Part shown: positions 9,801 to 23,108 of the stretch, in pieces
Layout of the letters: each line of letters begins with the position of its first letter
Position numbering within the stretch: position 1 is the first letter of the stretch
Assembly: GCA_934045905.1 (NCBI GenBank)
Contig: CAKOGZ010000052.1
Span: 62,001-126,000 of the forward strand
Source: Leuctra nigra
Lineage: Eukaryota; Arthropoda; Insecta; Plecoptera; Leuctridae
Direction of reading: 5' to 3'
Length of the DNA stretch: 64,000 nt
Program-made: the position numbers and the translations under genes
Notes under the pieces: generated by a model
The model's input: only the letters and a program-made list of their open reading frames with translations
What the model was told of the DNA's origin: nothing
Databases searched by the model: none

Positions 9801-11603
9801 TAACCTACAGTGACAAAAAATTGATGAAAACCTATCAGGATTGTGCCCTTCTGCTTCTGAAGGACATAAACTAAGAAATGCGGCGTATCGGAGCGTCTGA
9901 CAGAAAAAAGTGTTTCTGCACTTTTTAAGCCTCTCTCCATCATCTATATGGTGTATCATTTTCAGCTCTCTAAGAGTAATAGATTCGTCACAAAGTAGGA
10001 AACAAACAAAACTTTTTCAATATGACCTACTTCTAAAGTGGCACCCCCCTGTTTTTATCGAATTTTCTTGATGCCTACACAACGTTATGCCGAGAAATGT
10101 AATAAAACACTTTTCGAAAAAAAATAGGCTTATAAATAAAATTATAAAAAAGAACCCCACTCTGCCCCCTTGGAGTCGCCCGACGCTGCCCTGTCAGATT
10201 ATTATATAATAAAGTTAGGTTAATACAGGTTAGCGAAGCGAGCGTAGCTGACTCATCACAAGCTTTAACCTCCATTGACTAAAAAATGGATGAAAACCTA
10301 GGAAATGAGGAAAATCTAAGGAACATTGTTAATTGTTACATTGTTACCTTTGTAGGCTAACCTACATTGTTGGTCAATATACATTGACAAAAAAATGGAT
10401 GAAAATCTATCGGGGGTCGACCCATCAGCTTCTGAATAACATGAACAGTTAATTCCGGCGAATCGGAGAGTCTGACATAAAAAAGTGTTTCTGCACTTTT
10501 TAAGCCTCTCACCATCTACTATATAGGGTAACGTTGTCAACTCTCTTAGAGTAATAGATTCGTCACAAAGTAGGAAACAAATAAAAAAATATCAATATGA
10601 GCTACTTCTAAAGTGGCACCCCCCTATTTTTATCGAATTTTCTTGAAGCCTACACAACGTTATGCCGAGAAATGAAATAAAACACTTTTCGAAAAAAAAT
10701 AGGCTTAATAATAAAATTATAAAAAAGAACCCCACTCTGCCCCCTTGGAGTCGCCCGACGCTGCCCTGTCAGATTATTATATAATAAAGTTAGGTTAATA
10801 CAGGTTAGCGAAGCGAGCGTAGCTGACTCATCACAAGCTTTAACCTCCATTGACTAAAAAATGGATGAAAACCTAGGAAATGAGGAAAATCTAAGGAACA
10901 TTGTTAATTGTTACATTGTTACCTTTGTAGGCTAACCTACATTGTTGGTCAATATACATTGACAAAAAAATTGATGAAAATCTATCGGAGGTCGACCCAT
11001 CAGCTTCTGAATAACATGAACAGAGTATTCCGGCGAATCGGAGAGTCTGACATAAAAAAGTGTTTCTGCACTTTTTAAGCATCTCACCATCTACTATATA
11101 GGGTAACGTTGTCAACTCTCTTAGAGTAATAGATTCGTCACAAAGTAGGAAACAAATAAAAAAATATCAATATGAGCTACTTCTAAAGTGGCACCCCCCT
11201 ATTTTTATCGAATTTTCTTGAAGCCTACACAACGTTATGCCGAGAAATGAAATAAAACACTTTTCGAAAATAATAGGCTTAACATTAACATGTAAAAAAA
11301 AATCTCCCCTCTGCCTCCTGGAGTCGCCCGACGTTGCCCGGTCAGATAATTTTATAATAAAGTTAGGTTAGGGTAGGTTAGCGAAGCGAGCGAAGCGAGC
11401 GTAGCTGACCCTTAACAAGCTTTAACCTACAGTGACAAAAAATTGATGAAAACCTATCAGGATTGTGCACTTCTGCTTCTGAAGGACATAAACTAAGAAA
11501 TGCGGCGTATCGGAGCGTCTGACAGAAAAAAGTGTTTCTGCACTTTTTAAGCCTCTCTCCATCATCTATATGGTGTATCATTTTCAGCTCTCTAAGAGTA
11601 ATA
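6897..11603. repeat. Higher-order repeat, 8 units (4707 bp), copy 2
   Basis: Units: A+ 6897, E 7581, A 8251, B+ 8826, C 9510, A 9982, B 10557, C 11132. Shared private marks with copy 1 include ttgtgcacttctgc in the last C (6762 and 11467), cagagtattccgg in the B unit, and tcttaataataaaatt-type middle sequence. Marks shared with copy 3 include gattcgtaac and ttcttaaagcc at the E unit. This is the cleanest copy of the 8-unit repeat. Confidence 0.93.
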
Positions 11604-14600
11604 GATTCGTCACAAAGTAGGAAACAAACAAAACTTTTTCAATATGACTTACTTCTAAAGTGGCACCCCCCTGTTTTTATCGAATTTTCTTGATGCCTAC
11701 ACAACGTTATGCCGAGAAATGTAATAAAACACTTTTCGAAAAAAAATAGGCTTATAAATAAAATTAAAAAAAAGAACCCCACTCTGCCCCCTTGGAGTCG
11801 CCCGACGCTGCCCTGTCAGATTATTATATAATAAAGTTAGGTTAATACAGGTTAGCGAAGCGAGCGTAGTTGACTTATCACAAGCTTTAACCTCCATTGA
11901 CTAAAAAATGGATGAAAACCTAGGAAATGAGGAAAATCTAAGGAACATTGTAAATTAATACATTGTTACCTTAGTAGGCTAACCTACATTGTTGGTCAAT
12001 ATACATTGACAAAAAAATGGATGAAAACCTAGGAAATGATGAAAATCTAAGGAACATTGTTAATTGTGACATTGTTACCTTTGTAGGCTAACCTACATTG
12101 TTGGTCAATATACATTGACAAAAAAATGGATGAAAATCTATCGGGAGTGAACCCATCAGCTTCTGAATAACATGAACAGTTAATTCCGGCGAATCGGAGA
12201 GTCTGACATAAAAAAGTGTTTCTGCACTTTTTAAGCCTCTCACCATCTACTATATAGGGTAACGTTGTCAACTCTCTTAGAGTAATAGATTCGTAACAAA
12301 GTAGGAAACAAATAAAAAAATATCAATATGAGCTACTTCTAAAGTGGCACCCCCCTATTTTTATCGAATTTTCTTAAAGCCTACACAACGTTATGCCGAG
12401 AAATGAAATAAAACACTTTTCGAAAAAAAATAGGCTTATAAATAAAATTATAAAAAAGAACCCCACTCTGCCCCCTTGGAGTCGCCCGACGCTGCCCTGT
12501 CAGATTATTATATAATAAAGTTAGGTTAATACAGGTTAGCGAAGCGAGCGTAGCTGACTCATCACAAGCTTTAACCTCCATTGACTAAAAAATGGATGAA
12601 AACCTAGGAAATGAGGAAAATCTAAGGAACATTGTTAATTGTTACATTGTTACATTTGTAGGCTAACCTACATTGTTGGTCAATATACATTGACAAAAAA
12701 ATGGATGAAAATCTATCGGGGGTCTACCCATCAGCTTCTGAATAACATGAACAGTTAATTCCGGCGAATCGGAGAGTCTGACATAAAAAAGTGTTTCTGC
12801 ACAAAATCTATCGGGGGTCGACCCATCAGCTTCTGAATAACATGAACAGTTAATTCCGGCGAATCGGAGAGTCTGACAGAAAAAAGTGTTTCTGCACTTT
12901 TTAAGCCTCTCTCCATCATCTATATGGTGTATCATTTTCAGCTCTCTAAGAGTAATAGATTCGTCACAAAGTAGGAAACAAACAAAACTTTTTCAATATG
13001 ACCTACTTCTAAAGTGGCACCCCCCTGTTTTTATCGAATTTTCTTGATGCCTACACAACGTTATGCCGAGAAATGTAATAAAACACTTTTCGAAAAAAAA
13101 TAGGCTTATAAATAAAATTATAAAAAAGAACCCCACTCTGCCCCCTTGGAGTCGCCCGACGCTGCCCTGTCAGATTATTATATAATAAAGTTAGGTTAAT
13201 ACAGGTGAGCAAAGCGAGCGTAGCTGACTCATCACAAGCTTTAACCTCCATTTACTAAAAAATGGATGAAAACCTAGGAAATGAGGAAAATCTAAGGAAC
13301 ATTGTTAATTGTTACATTGTTACCTTTGTAGGCTAACCTACATTGTTGGTCAATATACATTGACAAAAAAATGGATGAAAATCTATCGGGGGTCGACCCA
13401 TCAGCTTCTGAATAACATGAACAGTTAATTCCGGCGAATCGGAGAGTCTGACATAAAAAAGTGTTTCTGCACTTTTTAAGCCTCTCACCATCTACTATAT
13501 AGGGTAACGTTGTCAACTCTCTTAGAGTAATAGATTCGTCACAAAGTAGGAAACAAATAAAAAAATATCAATATGAGCTACTTCTAAAGTGGCACCCCCC
13601 TATTTTTATCGAATTTTCTTGAAGCCTACACAACGTTATGCCGAGAAATGAAATAAAACACTTTTCGAAAAAAAATAGGCTTATAAATAAAATTATAAAA
13701 AAGAACCCCACTCTGCCCCCTTGGAGTCGCCCGACGCTGCCCTGTCAGATTATTATATAATAAAGTTAGGTTAATACAGGTTAGCGAAGCGAGCGTAGCT
13801 GACTCATCACAAGCTTTAACCTCCATTGACTAAAAAATGGATGAAAACCTAGGAAATGAGGAAAATCTAAGGAACATTGTTAATTGTTACATTGTTACCT
13901 TTGTAGGCTAACCTACATTGTTGGTCAATATACATTGACAAAAAAATGGATGAAAACCTAGGAAATGATGAGAATCTAAGGAACATTGTTAATTGTGACA
14001 TTGTTACCTTTGTAGGCTAACCTACATTGTTGGTCAATATACATTGACAAAAAAATGGATGAAAATCTATCGGGGGTGGACCCATCAGCTTCTGAATAAC
14101 ATGAACAGTTAATTCCGGCGAATCGGAGAGTCTGACATAAAAAAGTGTTTCTGCACTTTTTAAGCCTCTCACCATCTACTATATAGGGTAACGTTGTCAA
14201 CTCTCTTAGAGTAATAGATTCGTCACAAAGTAGGAAACAAATAAAAAAATATCAATATGAGCTACTTCTAAAGTGGCATCCCCCTATTTTTATCGAATTT
14301 TCTTGAAGCCTACACAACGTGATGCCGAGAAATGAAATAAAACACTTTTCGAAAATAATAGGCTTAACATTAACATGTAAAAAAAAATCTCCCCTCTGCC
14401 TCCTGGAGTCGCCCGACGTTGCCCGGTCAGATAATTTTAAAATAAAGTTGGGTTAGGGTAGGTTAGCGAAGCGAGCGAAGCGAGCGTAGCTGACCCTTAA
14501 CAAGCTTTAACCTACAGTGACAAAAAATTGATGAAAACCTATCAGGATTGTGCCCTTCTGCTTCTGAAGGACATAAACTAAAAAATGCGGCGTATCGGAG

Positions 14601-15840
14601 CGTCTGACAGAAAAAAGTGTTTCTGCACTTTTTAAGCCTCTCTCCATCATCTATATGGTGTATCATTTTCAGCTCTCTAAGAGTAATAGATTCGTCACAA
14701 AGTAGGAAACAAACAAAACTTTTTCAATATGACCTACTTCTAAAGTGGCACCCCCCTGTTTTTATCGAATTTTCTTGATGCCTACACAACGTTATGCCGA
14801 GAAATGTAATAAAACACTTTTCGCAAAAAAATAGGCTTATAAATAAAATTATAAAAAAGAAACCCCACTCTGCCCCCTTGGAGTCGCCCGACGCTGCCCT
14901 GTCAGATTATTATATAATAAAGTTAGGTTAATACAGGTTAGCGAAGCGAGCGTAGCTGACTCATCACAAGCTTTAAACTCCATTGACTAAAAAATGGATG
15001 AAAACCTAGGAAATGAGGAAAATCTAAGGAACATTGTTAATTGTTACATTGTTACCTTTGTAGGCTAACCTACATTGTTGGTCAATATACATTGACAAAA
15101 AAATGGATGAAAATCTATCGGGGGTCGACCCATCAGCTTCTGAATAACATGAACAGTTAATTCCGGCGAATCGGAGAGTCTGACATAAAAAAGTGTTTCT
15201 GCACTTTTTAAGCCTCTCACCATCTACTATATAGGGTAACGTTGTCAACTCTCTTAGAGTAATAGATTCGTCACAAAGTAGGAAACAAATAAAAAAATAT
15301 CAATATGAGCTACTTCTAAAGTGGCACCCCCCTATTTTTATCGAATTTTCTTGAAGCCTACACAACGTTATGCCGAGAAATGAAATAAAACACTTTTCGA
15401 AAAAAAATAGGCTTATAAATAAAATTATAAAAAAGAACCCCACTCTGCCCCCTTGGAGTCGCCCGACGCTGCCCTGTCAGATTATTATATAATAAAGTTA
15501 GGTTAATACAGGTTAGCGAAGCGAGCGTAGCTGACTCATCACAAGCTTTAACCTCCATTGACTAAAAAATGGATGAAAACCTAGGAAATGAAGAAAATCT
15601 AAGGAACATTGTTAATTGTTACATTGTTACCTTTGTAGGCTAACCTACATTGTTGGTCAATATACATTGACAAAAAAAATGGATGAAAATCTATCGGGGG
15701 TCGACCCATCAGCTTCTGAATAACATGAACAGTTAATTCCGGCGAATCGGAGAGTCTGACATAAAAAAGTGTTTCTGCACTTTTTAAGCCTCTCACCATC
15801 TACTATATAGGGTAACGTTGTCAACTCTCTTAGAGTAATA
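11604..15840. repeat. Higher-order repeat copy 3, missing its last C unit
   Basis: Units: A+ 11604, E 12288, A 12958, B+ 13533, C 14217, A 14689 (576), B 15265 (576). The expected final C is absent, and the next unit is E at 15841. Private changes: aaaattaaaaaaaag at 11761, gggggtctaccc at 12720, gatgagaatctaagg in B+, gtggcatcccc and ttttaaaataaagttggg in C, and an added A in each of the last two units (gaaaccccac; aaaaaaaatggatg). Most of these also mark the following copy, so the two are close relatives. Confidence 0.9.
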
Positions 15841-18800
15841 GATTCGTAACAAAGTAGGAAACAAATAAAAAAATATCAATATGAGCTACTTCTAAAGTGG
15901 CACCCCCCTATTTTTATCGAATTTTCTTAAAGCCTACACAACGTTATGCCGAGAAATGAAATAAAACACTTTTCGAAAAAAAATAGGCTTATAAATAAAA
16001 TTATAAAAAAGAACCCCACTCTGCCCCCTTGGAGTCGCCCGACGCTGCCCTGTCAGATTATTATATAATAAAGTTAGGTTAATACAGGTTAGCGAAGCGA
16101 GCGTAGCTGACTCATCACAAGCTTTAACCTCCATTGACTAAAAAATGGATGAAAACCTAGGAAATGAGGAAAATCTAAGGAACATTGTTAATTGTTACAT
16201 TGTTACATTTGTAGGCTAACCTACATTGTTGGTCAATATACATTGACAAAAAAATGGATGAAAATCTATCGGGGGTCGACCCATCAGCTTCTGAATAACA
16301 TGAACAGTTAATTCCGGCGAATCGGAGAGTCTGACATAAAAAAGTGTTTCTGCACAAAATCTATCGGGGGTCGACCCATCAGCTTCTGAATAACATGAAC
16401 AGTTAATTCCGGCGAATCGGAGAGTCTGACAGAAAAAAGTGTTTCTGCACTTTTTAAGCCTCTCTCCATCATCTATATGGTGTATCATTTTCAGCTCTCT
16501 AAGAGTAATAGATTCGTCACAAAGTAGGAAACAAACAAAACTTTTTCAATATGACCTACTTCTAAAGTGGCACCCCCCTGTTTTTATCGAATTTTCTTGA
16601 TGCCTACACAACGTTATGCCGAGAAATGTAATAAAACACTTTTCGAAAAAAAATAGGCTTATAAATAAAATTATAAAAAAGAACCCCACTCTGCCCCCTT
16701 GGAGTCGCCCGACGCTGCCCTGTCAGATTATTATATAATAAAGTTAGGTTAATACAGGTGAGCAAAGCGAGCGTAGCTGACTCATCACAAGCTTTAACCT
16801 CCATTTACTAAAAAATGGATGAAAACCTAGGAAATGAGGAAAATCTAAGGAACATTGTTAATTGTTACATTGTTACCTTTGTAGGCTAACCTACATTGTT
16901 GGTCAATATACATTGACAAAAAAATGGATGAAAATCTATCGGGGGTCGACCCATCAGCTTCTGAATAACATGAACAGTTAATTCCGGCGAATCGGAGAGT
17001 CTGACATAAAAAAGTGTTTCTGCACTTTTTAAGCCTCTCACCATCTACTATATAGGGTAACGTTGTCAACTCTCTTAGAGTAATAGATTCGTCACAAAGT
17101 AGGAAACAAATAAAAAAATATCAATATGAGCTACTTCTAAAGTGGCACCCCCCTATTTTTATCGAATTTTCTTGAAGCCTACACAACGTTATGCCGAGAA
17201 ATGAAATAAAACACTTTTCGAAAAAAAATAGGCTTATAAATAAAATTATAAAAAAGAACCCCACTCTGCCCCCTTGGAGTCGCCCGACGCTGCCCTGTCA
17301 GATTATTATATAATAAAGTTAGGTTAATACAGGTTAGCGAAGCGAGCGTAGCTGACTCATCACAAGCTTTAACCTCCATTGACTAAAAAATGGATGAAAA
17401 CCTAGGAAATGAGGAAAATCTAAGGAACATTGTTAATTGTTACATTGTTACCTTTGTAGGCTAACCTACATTGTTGGTCAATATACATTGACAAAAAAAT
17501 GGATGAAAACCTAGGAAATGATGAGAATCTAAGGAACATTGTTAATTGTGACATTGTTACCTTTGTAGGCTAACCTACATTGTTGGTCAATATACATTGA
17601 CAAAAAAATGGATGAAAATCTATCGGGGGTGGACCCATCAGCTTCTGAATAACATGAACAGTTAATTCCGGCGAATCGGAGAGTCTGACATAAAAAAGTG
17701 TTTCTGCACTTTTTAAGCCTCTCACCATCTACTATATAGGGTAACGTTGTCAACTCTCTTAGAGTAATAGATTCGTCACAAAGTAGGAAACAAATAAAAA
17801 AATATCAATATGAGCTACTTCTAAAGTGGCATCCCCCTATTTTTATCGAATTTTCTTGAAGCCTACACAACGTGATGCCGAGAAATGAAATAAAACACTT
17901 TTCGAAAATAATAGGCTTAACATTAACATGTAAAAAAAAATCTCCCCTCTGCCTCCTGGAGTCGCCCGACGTTGCCCGGTCAGATAATTTTAAAATAAAG
18001 TTGGGTTAGGGTAGGTTAGCGAAGCGAGCGAAGCGAGCGTAGCTGACCCTTAACAAGCTTTAACCTACAGTGACAAAAAATTGATGAAAACCTATCAGGA
18101 TTGTGCCCTTCTGCTTCTGAAGGACATAAACTAAAAAATGCGGCGTATCGGAGCGTCTGACAGAAAAAAGTGTTTCTGCACTTTTTAAGCCTCTCTCCAT
18201 CATCTATATGGTGTATCATTTTCAGCTCTCTAAGAGTAATAGATTCGTCACAAAGTAGGAAACAAACAAAACTTTTTCAATATGACCTACTTCTAAAGTG
18301 GCACCCCCCTGTTTTTATCGAATTTTCTTGATGCCTACACAACGTTATGCCGAGAAATGTGATAAAACACTTTTCGCAAAAAAATAGGCTTATAAATAAA
18401 ATTATAAAAAAGAACCCCACTCTGCCCCCTTGGAGTCGCCCGACGCTGCCCTGTCAGATTATTATATAATAAAGTTAGGTTAATACAGGTTAGCGAAGCG
18501 AGCGTAGCTGACTCATCACAAGCTTTAAACTCCATTGACTAAAAAATGGATGAAAACCTAGGAAATGAGGAAAATCTAAGGAACATTGTTAATTGTTACA
18601 TTGTTACCTTTGTAGGCTAACCTACATTGTTGGTCAATATACATTGACAAAAAAATGGATGAAAATCTATCGGGGGTCGACCCATCAGCTTCTGAATAAC
18701 ATGAACAGTTAATTCCGGCGAATCGGAGAGTCTGACATAAAAAAGTGTTTCTGCACTTTTTAAGCCTCTCACCATCTACTATATAGGGTAACGTTGTCAA

Positions 18801-19863
18801 CTCTCTTAGAGTAATAGATTCGTCACAAAGTAGGAAACAAATAAAAAAATATCAATATGAGCTACTTCTAAAGTGGCACCCCCCTATTTTTATCGAATTT
18901 TCTTGAAGCCTACACAACGTTATGCCGAGAAATGAAATAAAACACTTTTCGAAAAAAAATAGGCTTATAAATAAAATTATAAAAAAGAACCCCACTCTGC
19001 CCCCTTGGAGTCGCCCGACGCTGCCCTGTCAGATTATTATATAATAAAGTTAGGTTAATACAGGTTAGCGAAGCGAGCGTAGCTGACTCATCACAAGCTT
19101 TAACCTCCATTGACTAAAAAATGGATGAAAACCTAGGAAATGAGGAAAATCTAAGGAACATTGTTAATTGTTACATTGTTACCTTTGTAGGCTAACCTAC
19201 ATTGTTGGTCAATATACATTGACAAAAAAATGGATGAAAATCTATCGGGGGTCGACCCATCAGCTTCTGAATAACATGAACAGTTAATTCCGGCGAATCG
19301 GAGAGTCTGACATAAAAAAGTGTTTCTGCACTTTTTAAGCCTCTCACCATCTACTATATAGGGTAACGTTGTCAACTCTCTTAGAGTAATAGATTCGTCA
19401 CAAAGTAGGAAACAAATAAAAAAATATCAATATGAGCTACTTCTAAAGTGGCACCCCCCTATTTTTATCGAATTTTCTTGAAGCCTACACAACGTTATGC
19501 CGAGAAATGAAATAAAACACTTTTCGAAAATAATAGGCTTAACATTAACATGTAAAAAAAAATCTCCCCTCTGCCTCCTGGAGTCGCCCGACGTTGCCCG
19601 GTCAGATAATTTTATAATAAAGTTAGGTTAGGGTAGGTTAGCGAAGCGAGCGAAGCGAGCGTAGCTGACCCTTAACAAGCTTTAACCTACAGTGACAAAA
19701 AATTGATGAAAACCTATCAGGATTGTGCCCTTCTGCTTCTGAAGGACATAAACTAAGAAATGCGGCGTATCGGAGCGTCTGACAGAAAAAAGTGTTTCTG
19801 CACTTTTTAAGCCTCTCTCCATCATCTATATGGTGTATCATTTTCAGCTCTCTAAGAGTAATA
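15841..19863. repeat. Higher-order repeat copy 4, missing its A+ unit
   Basis: Units: E 15841, A 16511, B+ 17086, C 17770, A 18242, B 18817, C 19392. It matches copy 3 from 12288 at a shift of 3553 bp, including caggtgagcaaagcg, gatgagaatctaagg, gtggcatcccc, ttttaaaataaagttggg and tttaaactcc. The A unit at 18242 has aatgtgataaaac, a private change. The final A-B-C is also the first of three trimers. Confidence 0.9.
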
Positions 19864-22800
19864 GATTCGTCACAAAGTAGGAAACAAACAAAACTTTTTC
19901 AATATGACCTACTTCTAAAGTGGCACCCCCCTGTTTTTATCGAATTTTCTTGATGCCTACACAACGTTATGCCGAGAAATGTAATAAAACACTTTTCGCA
20001 AAAAAATAGGCTTATAAATAAAATTATAAAAAAGAACCCCACTCTGCCCCCTTGGAGTCGCCCGACGCTGCCCTGTCAGATTATTATATAATAAAGTTAG
20101 GTTAATACAGGTTAGCGAAGCGAGCGTAGCTGACTCATCACAAGCTTTAACCTCCATTGACTAAAAAATGGATGAAAACCTAGGAAATGAGGAAAATCTA
20201 AGGAACATTGTTAATTGTTACATTGTTACCTTTGTAGGCTAACCTACATTGTTGGTAAATATACATTGACAAAAAAATGGATGAAAATCTATCGGGGGTC
20301 GACCCATCAGCTTCTGAATAACATGAACAGTTAATTCCGGCGAATCGGAGAGTCTGACATAAAAAAGTGTTTCTGCACTTTTTAAGCCTCTCACCATCTA
20401 CTATATAGGGTAACGTTGTCAACTCTCTTAGAGTAATAGATTCGTCACAAAGTAGGAAACAAATAAAAAAATATCAATATGAGCTACTTCTAAAGTGGCA
20501 CCCCCCTATTTTTATCGAATTTTCTTGAAGCCTACACAACGTTATGCCGAGAAATGAAATAAAACACTTTTCGAAAAAAAATAGGCCTAATAATAAAATT
20601 ATGAAAAAGAACCCCACCCTGCCCCCTTGGAGTCGCCCGACGCTGCCCTGTCAGATTATTATATAATAAAGTTAGGTTAATACAGGTTAGCGAAGCGAGC
20701 GTAGCTGACTCATCACAAGCTTTAACCTCCATTGACTAAAAAATGGATGAAAACCTAGGAAATGAGGAAAATCTAAGGAACATTGTTAATTGTTACATTG
20801 TTACCTTTGTAGGCTAACCTACATTGTTGGTCAATATACATTGACAAAAAAATTTATGAAAATCTATCGGGGGTGGACCCATCAGCTTCTGAATAACATG
20901 AACAGTTAATTCCGGCGAATCGGAGAGTCTGACATAAAAAAGTGTTTCTGCACTTTTTAAGCATCTCACCATCTACTATATAGGGTAACGTTGTCAACTC
21001 TCTTAGAGTAATAGATTCGTCACAAAGTAGGAAACAAATAAAAAAATATCAATATGAGCTACTTCTAAAGTGGCACCCCCCTATTTTTATCGAATTTTCT
21101 TGAAGCCTACACAACGTTATGCCGAGAAATGAAATAAAACACTTTTCGAAAATAATAGGCTTAACATTAACATGTAAAAAAAAATCTCCCCTCTGCCTCC
21201 TGGAGTCGCCCGACGTTGCCCGGTCAGATAATTTTATAATAAAGTTAGGTTAGGGTAGGTTAGCGAAGCGAGCGAAGCGAGCGTAGCTGACCCTTAACAA
21301 GCTTTAACCTACAGTGACAAAAAATTGATGAAAACCTATCAGGATTGTGCCCTTCTGCTTCTGAAGGACATAAACTAAGAAATGCGGCGTATCGGAGCGT
21401 CTGACAGAAAAAAAATGTTTCTGCACTTTTTAAGCCTCTCTCCATCATCTATATGGTGTATCATTTTCAGCTCTCTAAGAGTAATAGATTCGTCACAAAG
21501 TAGGAAACAAACAAAACTTTTTCAATATGACCTACTTCTAAAGTGGCACCCCCCTGTTTTTATCGAATTTTCTTGATGCCTACACAACGTTATGCCCAGA
21601 AATGTAATAAAACACTTTTCGCAAAAAAATAGGCTTATAAATAAAATTATAAAAAAGAACCCCACTCTGCCCCCTTGGAGTCGCCCGACGCTGCCCTGTC
21701 AGATTATTATATAATAAAGTTAGGTTAATACAGGTTAGCGAAGCGAGCGTAGCTGACTCATCACAAGCTTTAACCTCCATTGACTAAAAAATGGATGAAA
21801 ACCTAGGAAATGAGGAAAATCTAAGGAACATTGTTAATTGTTACATTGTTACCTTTGTAGGCTAACCTACATTGTTGGTCAATATACATTGACAAAAAAA
21901 TGGATGAAAATCTATCGGGGGTCGCCCCATCAGCTTCTGAATAACATGAACAGTTAATTCCGGCGAATCGGAGAGTCTGACATAAAAAAGTGTTTCTGCA
22001 CTTTTTAAGCCTCTCACCATCTACTATATAGGGTAACGTTGTCAACTCTCTTAGAGTAATAGATTCGTCACAAAGTAGGAAACAAATAAAAAAATATCAA
22101 TATGAGCTACTTCTAAAGTGGCACCCCCCTATTTTTATCGAATTTTCTTGAAGCCTACACAACGTTATGCCGAGAAATGAAATAAAACACTTTTCGAAAA
22201 AAAATAGGCTTATAAATAAAATTATAAAAAAGAACCCCACTCTGCCCCCTTGGAGTCGCCCGACGCTGCCCTGTCAGATTATTATATAATAAAGTTGGGT
22301 TAATACAGGTTAGCGAAGCGAGCGTAGCTGACTCATCACAAGCTTTAACCTCCATTGACTAAAAAATGGATGAAAACCTAGGAAATGAGGAAAATCTAAG
22401 GAACATTGTTAATTGTTACATTGTTACCTTTGTAGGCTAACCTACATTGTTGGTCAATATACATTGACAAAAAAATGGATGAAAATCTATCGGGGGTCGA
22501 CCCATCAGCTTCTGAATAACATGAACAGTTAATTCCGGCGAATCGGAGAGTCTGACATAAAAAAGTGTTTCTGCACTTTTTAAGCCTCTCACCATCTACT
22601 ATATAGGGTAACGTTGTCAACTCTCTTAGAGTAATAGATTCGTCACAAAGTAGGAAACAAATAAAAAAATATCAATATGAGCTACTTCTAAAGTGGCACC
22701 CCCCTATTTTTATCGAATTTTCTTGAAGCCTACACAACGTTATGCCGAGAAATGAAATAAAACACTTTTCGAAAATAATAGGCTTAACATTAACATGTAA

Positions 22801-23108
22801 AAAAAAATCTCCCCTCTGCCTCCTGGAGTCACCCGACGTTGCCCGGTCAGATAATTTTATAATAAAGTTAGGTTAGGGTAGGTTAGCGAAGCAAGCGAAG
22901 CGAGCGTAGCTGACCCTTAACAAGCTTTAACCTACAGTGACAAAAAATTGATGAAAACCTATCAGGATTGTGCCCTTCTGCTTCTGAAGGACATAAACTA
23001 AGAAATGCGGCGTATCGGAGCGTCTGACAGAAAAAAGTGTTTCTGCACTTTTTAAGCCTCTCTCCATCATCTATATGGTGTATCATTTTCAGCTCTCTAA
23101 GAGTAATA
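18242..23108. repeat. Three A-B-C trimers (1622-1623 bp each)
   Basis: Trimers start at 18242, 19864 and 21487. All A units carry cgcaaaaaaatagg, unlike the A units of the 8-unit region before 14689. The C unit at 21014 is 473 bp because of an extra A-run base (gacagaaaaaaaatg). The A at 19864 has ttggtaaatatac. The B at 20439 has caaggcct-type changes (ataggcctaataat, accccaccctgcc), aatttatgaaaatc and gggggtggaccc, the last shared with B+ units. Confidence 0.9.

Noticed and set aside
21382..21576. Only plus-strand frame (64 codons)
   Set aside because: It exists because one C unit gained a base in an A-run (473 bp instead of 472) that creates a start codon; no other C unit has it.
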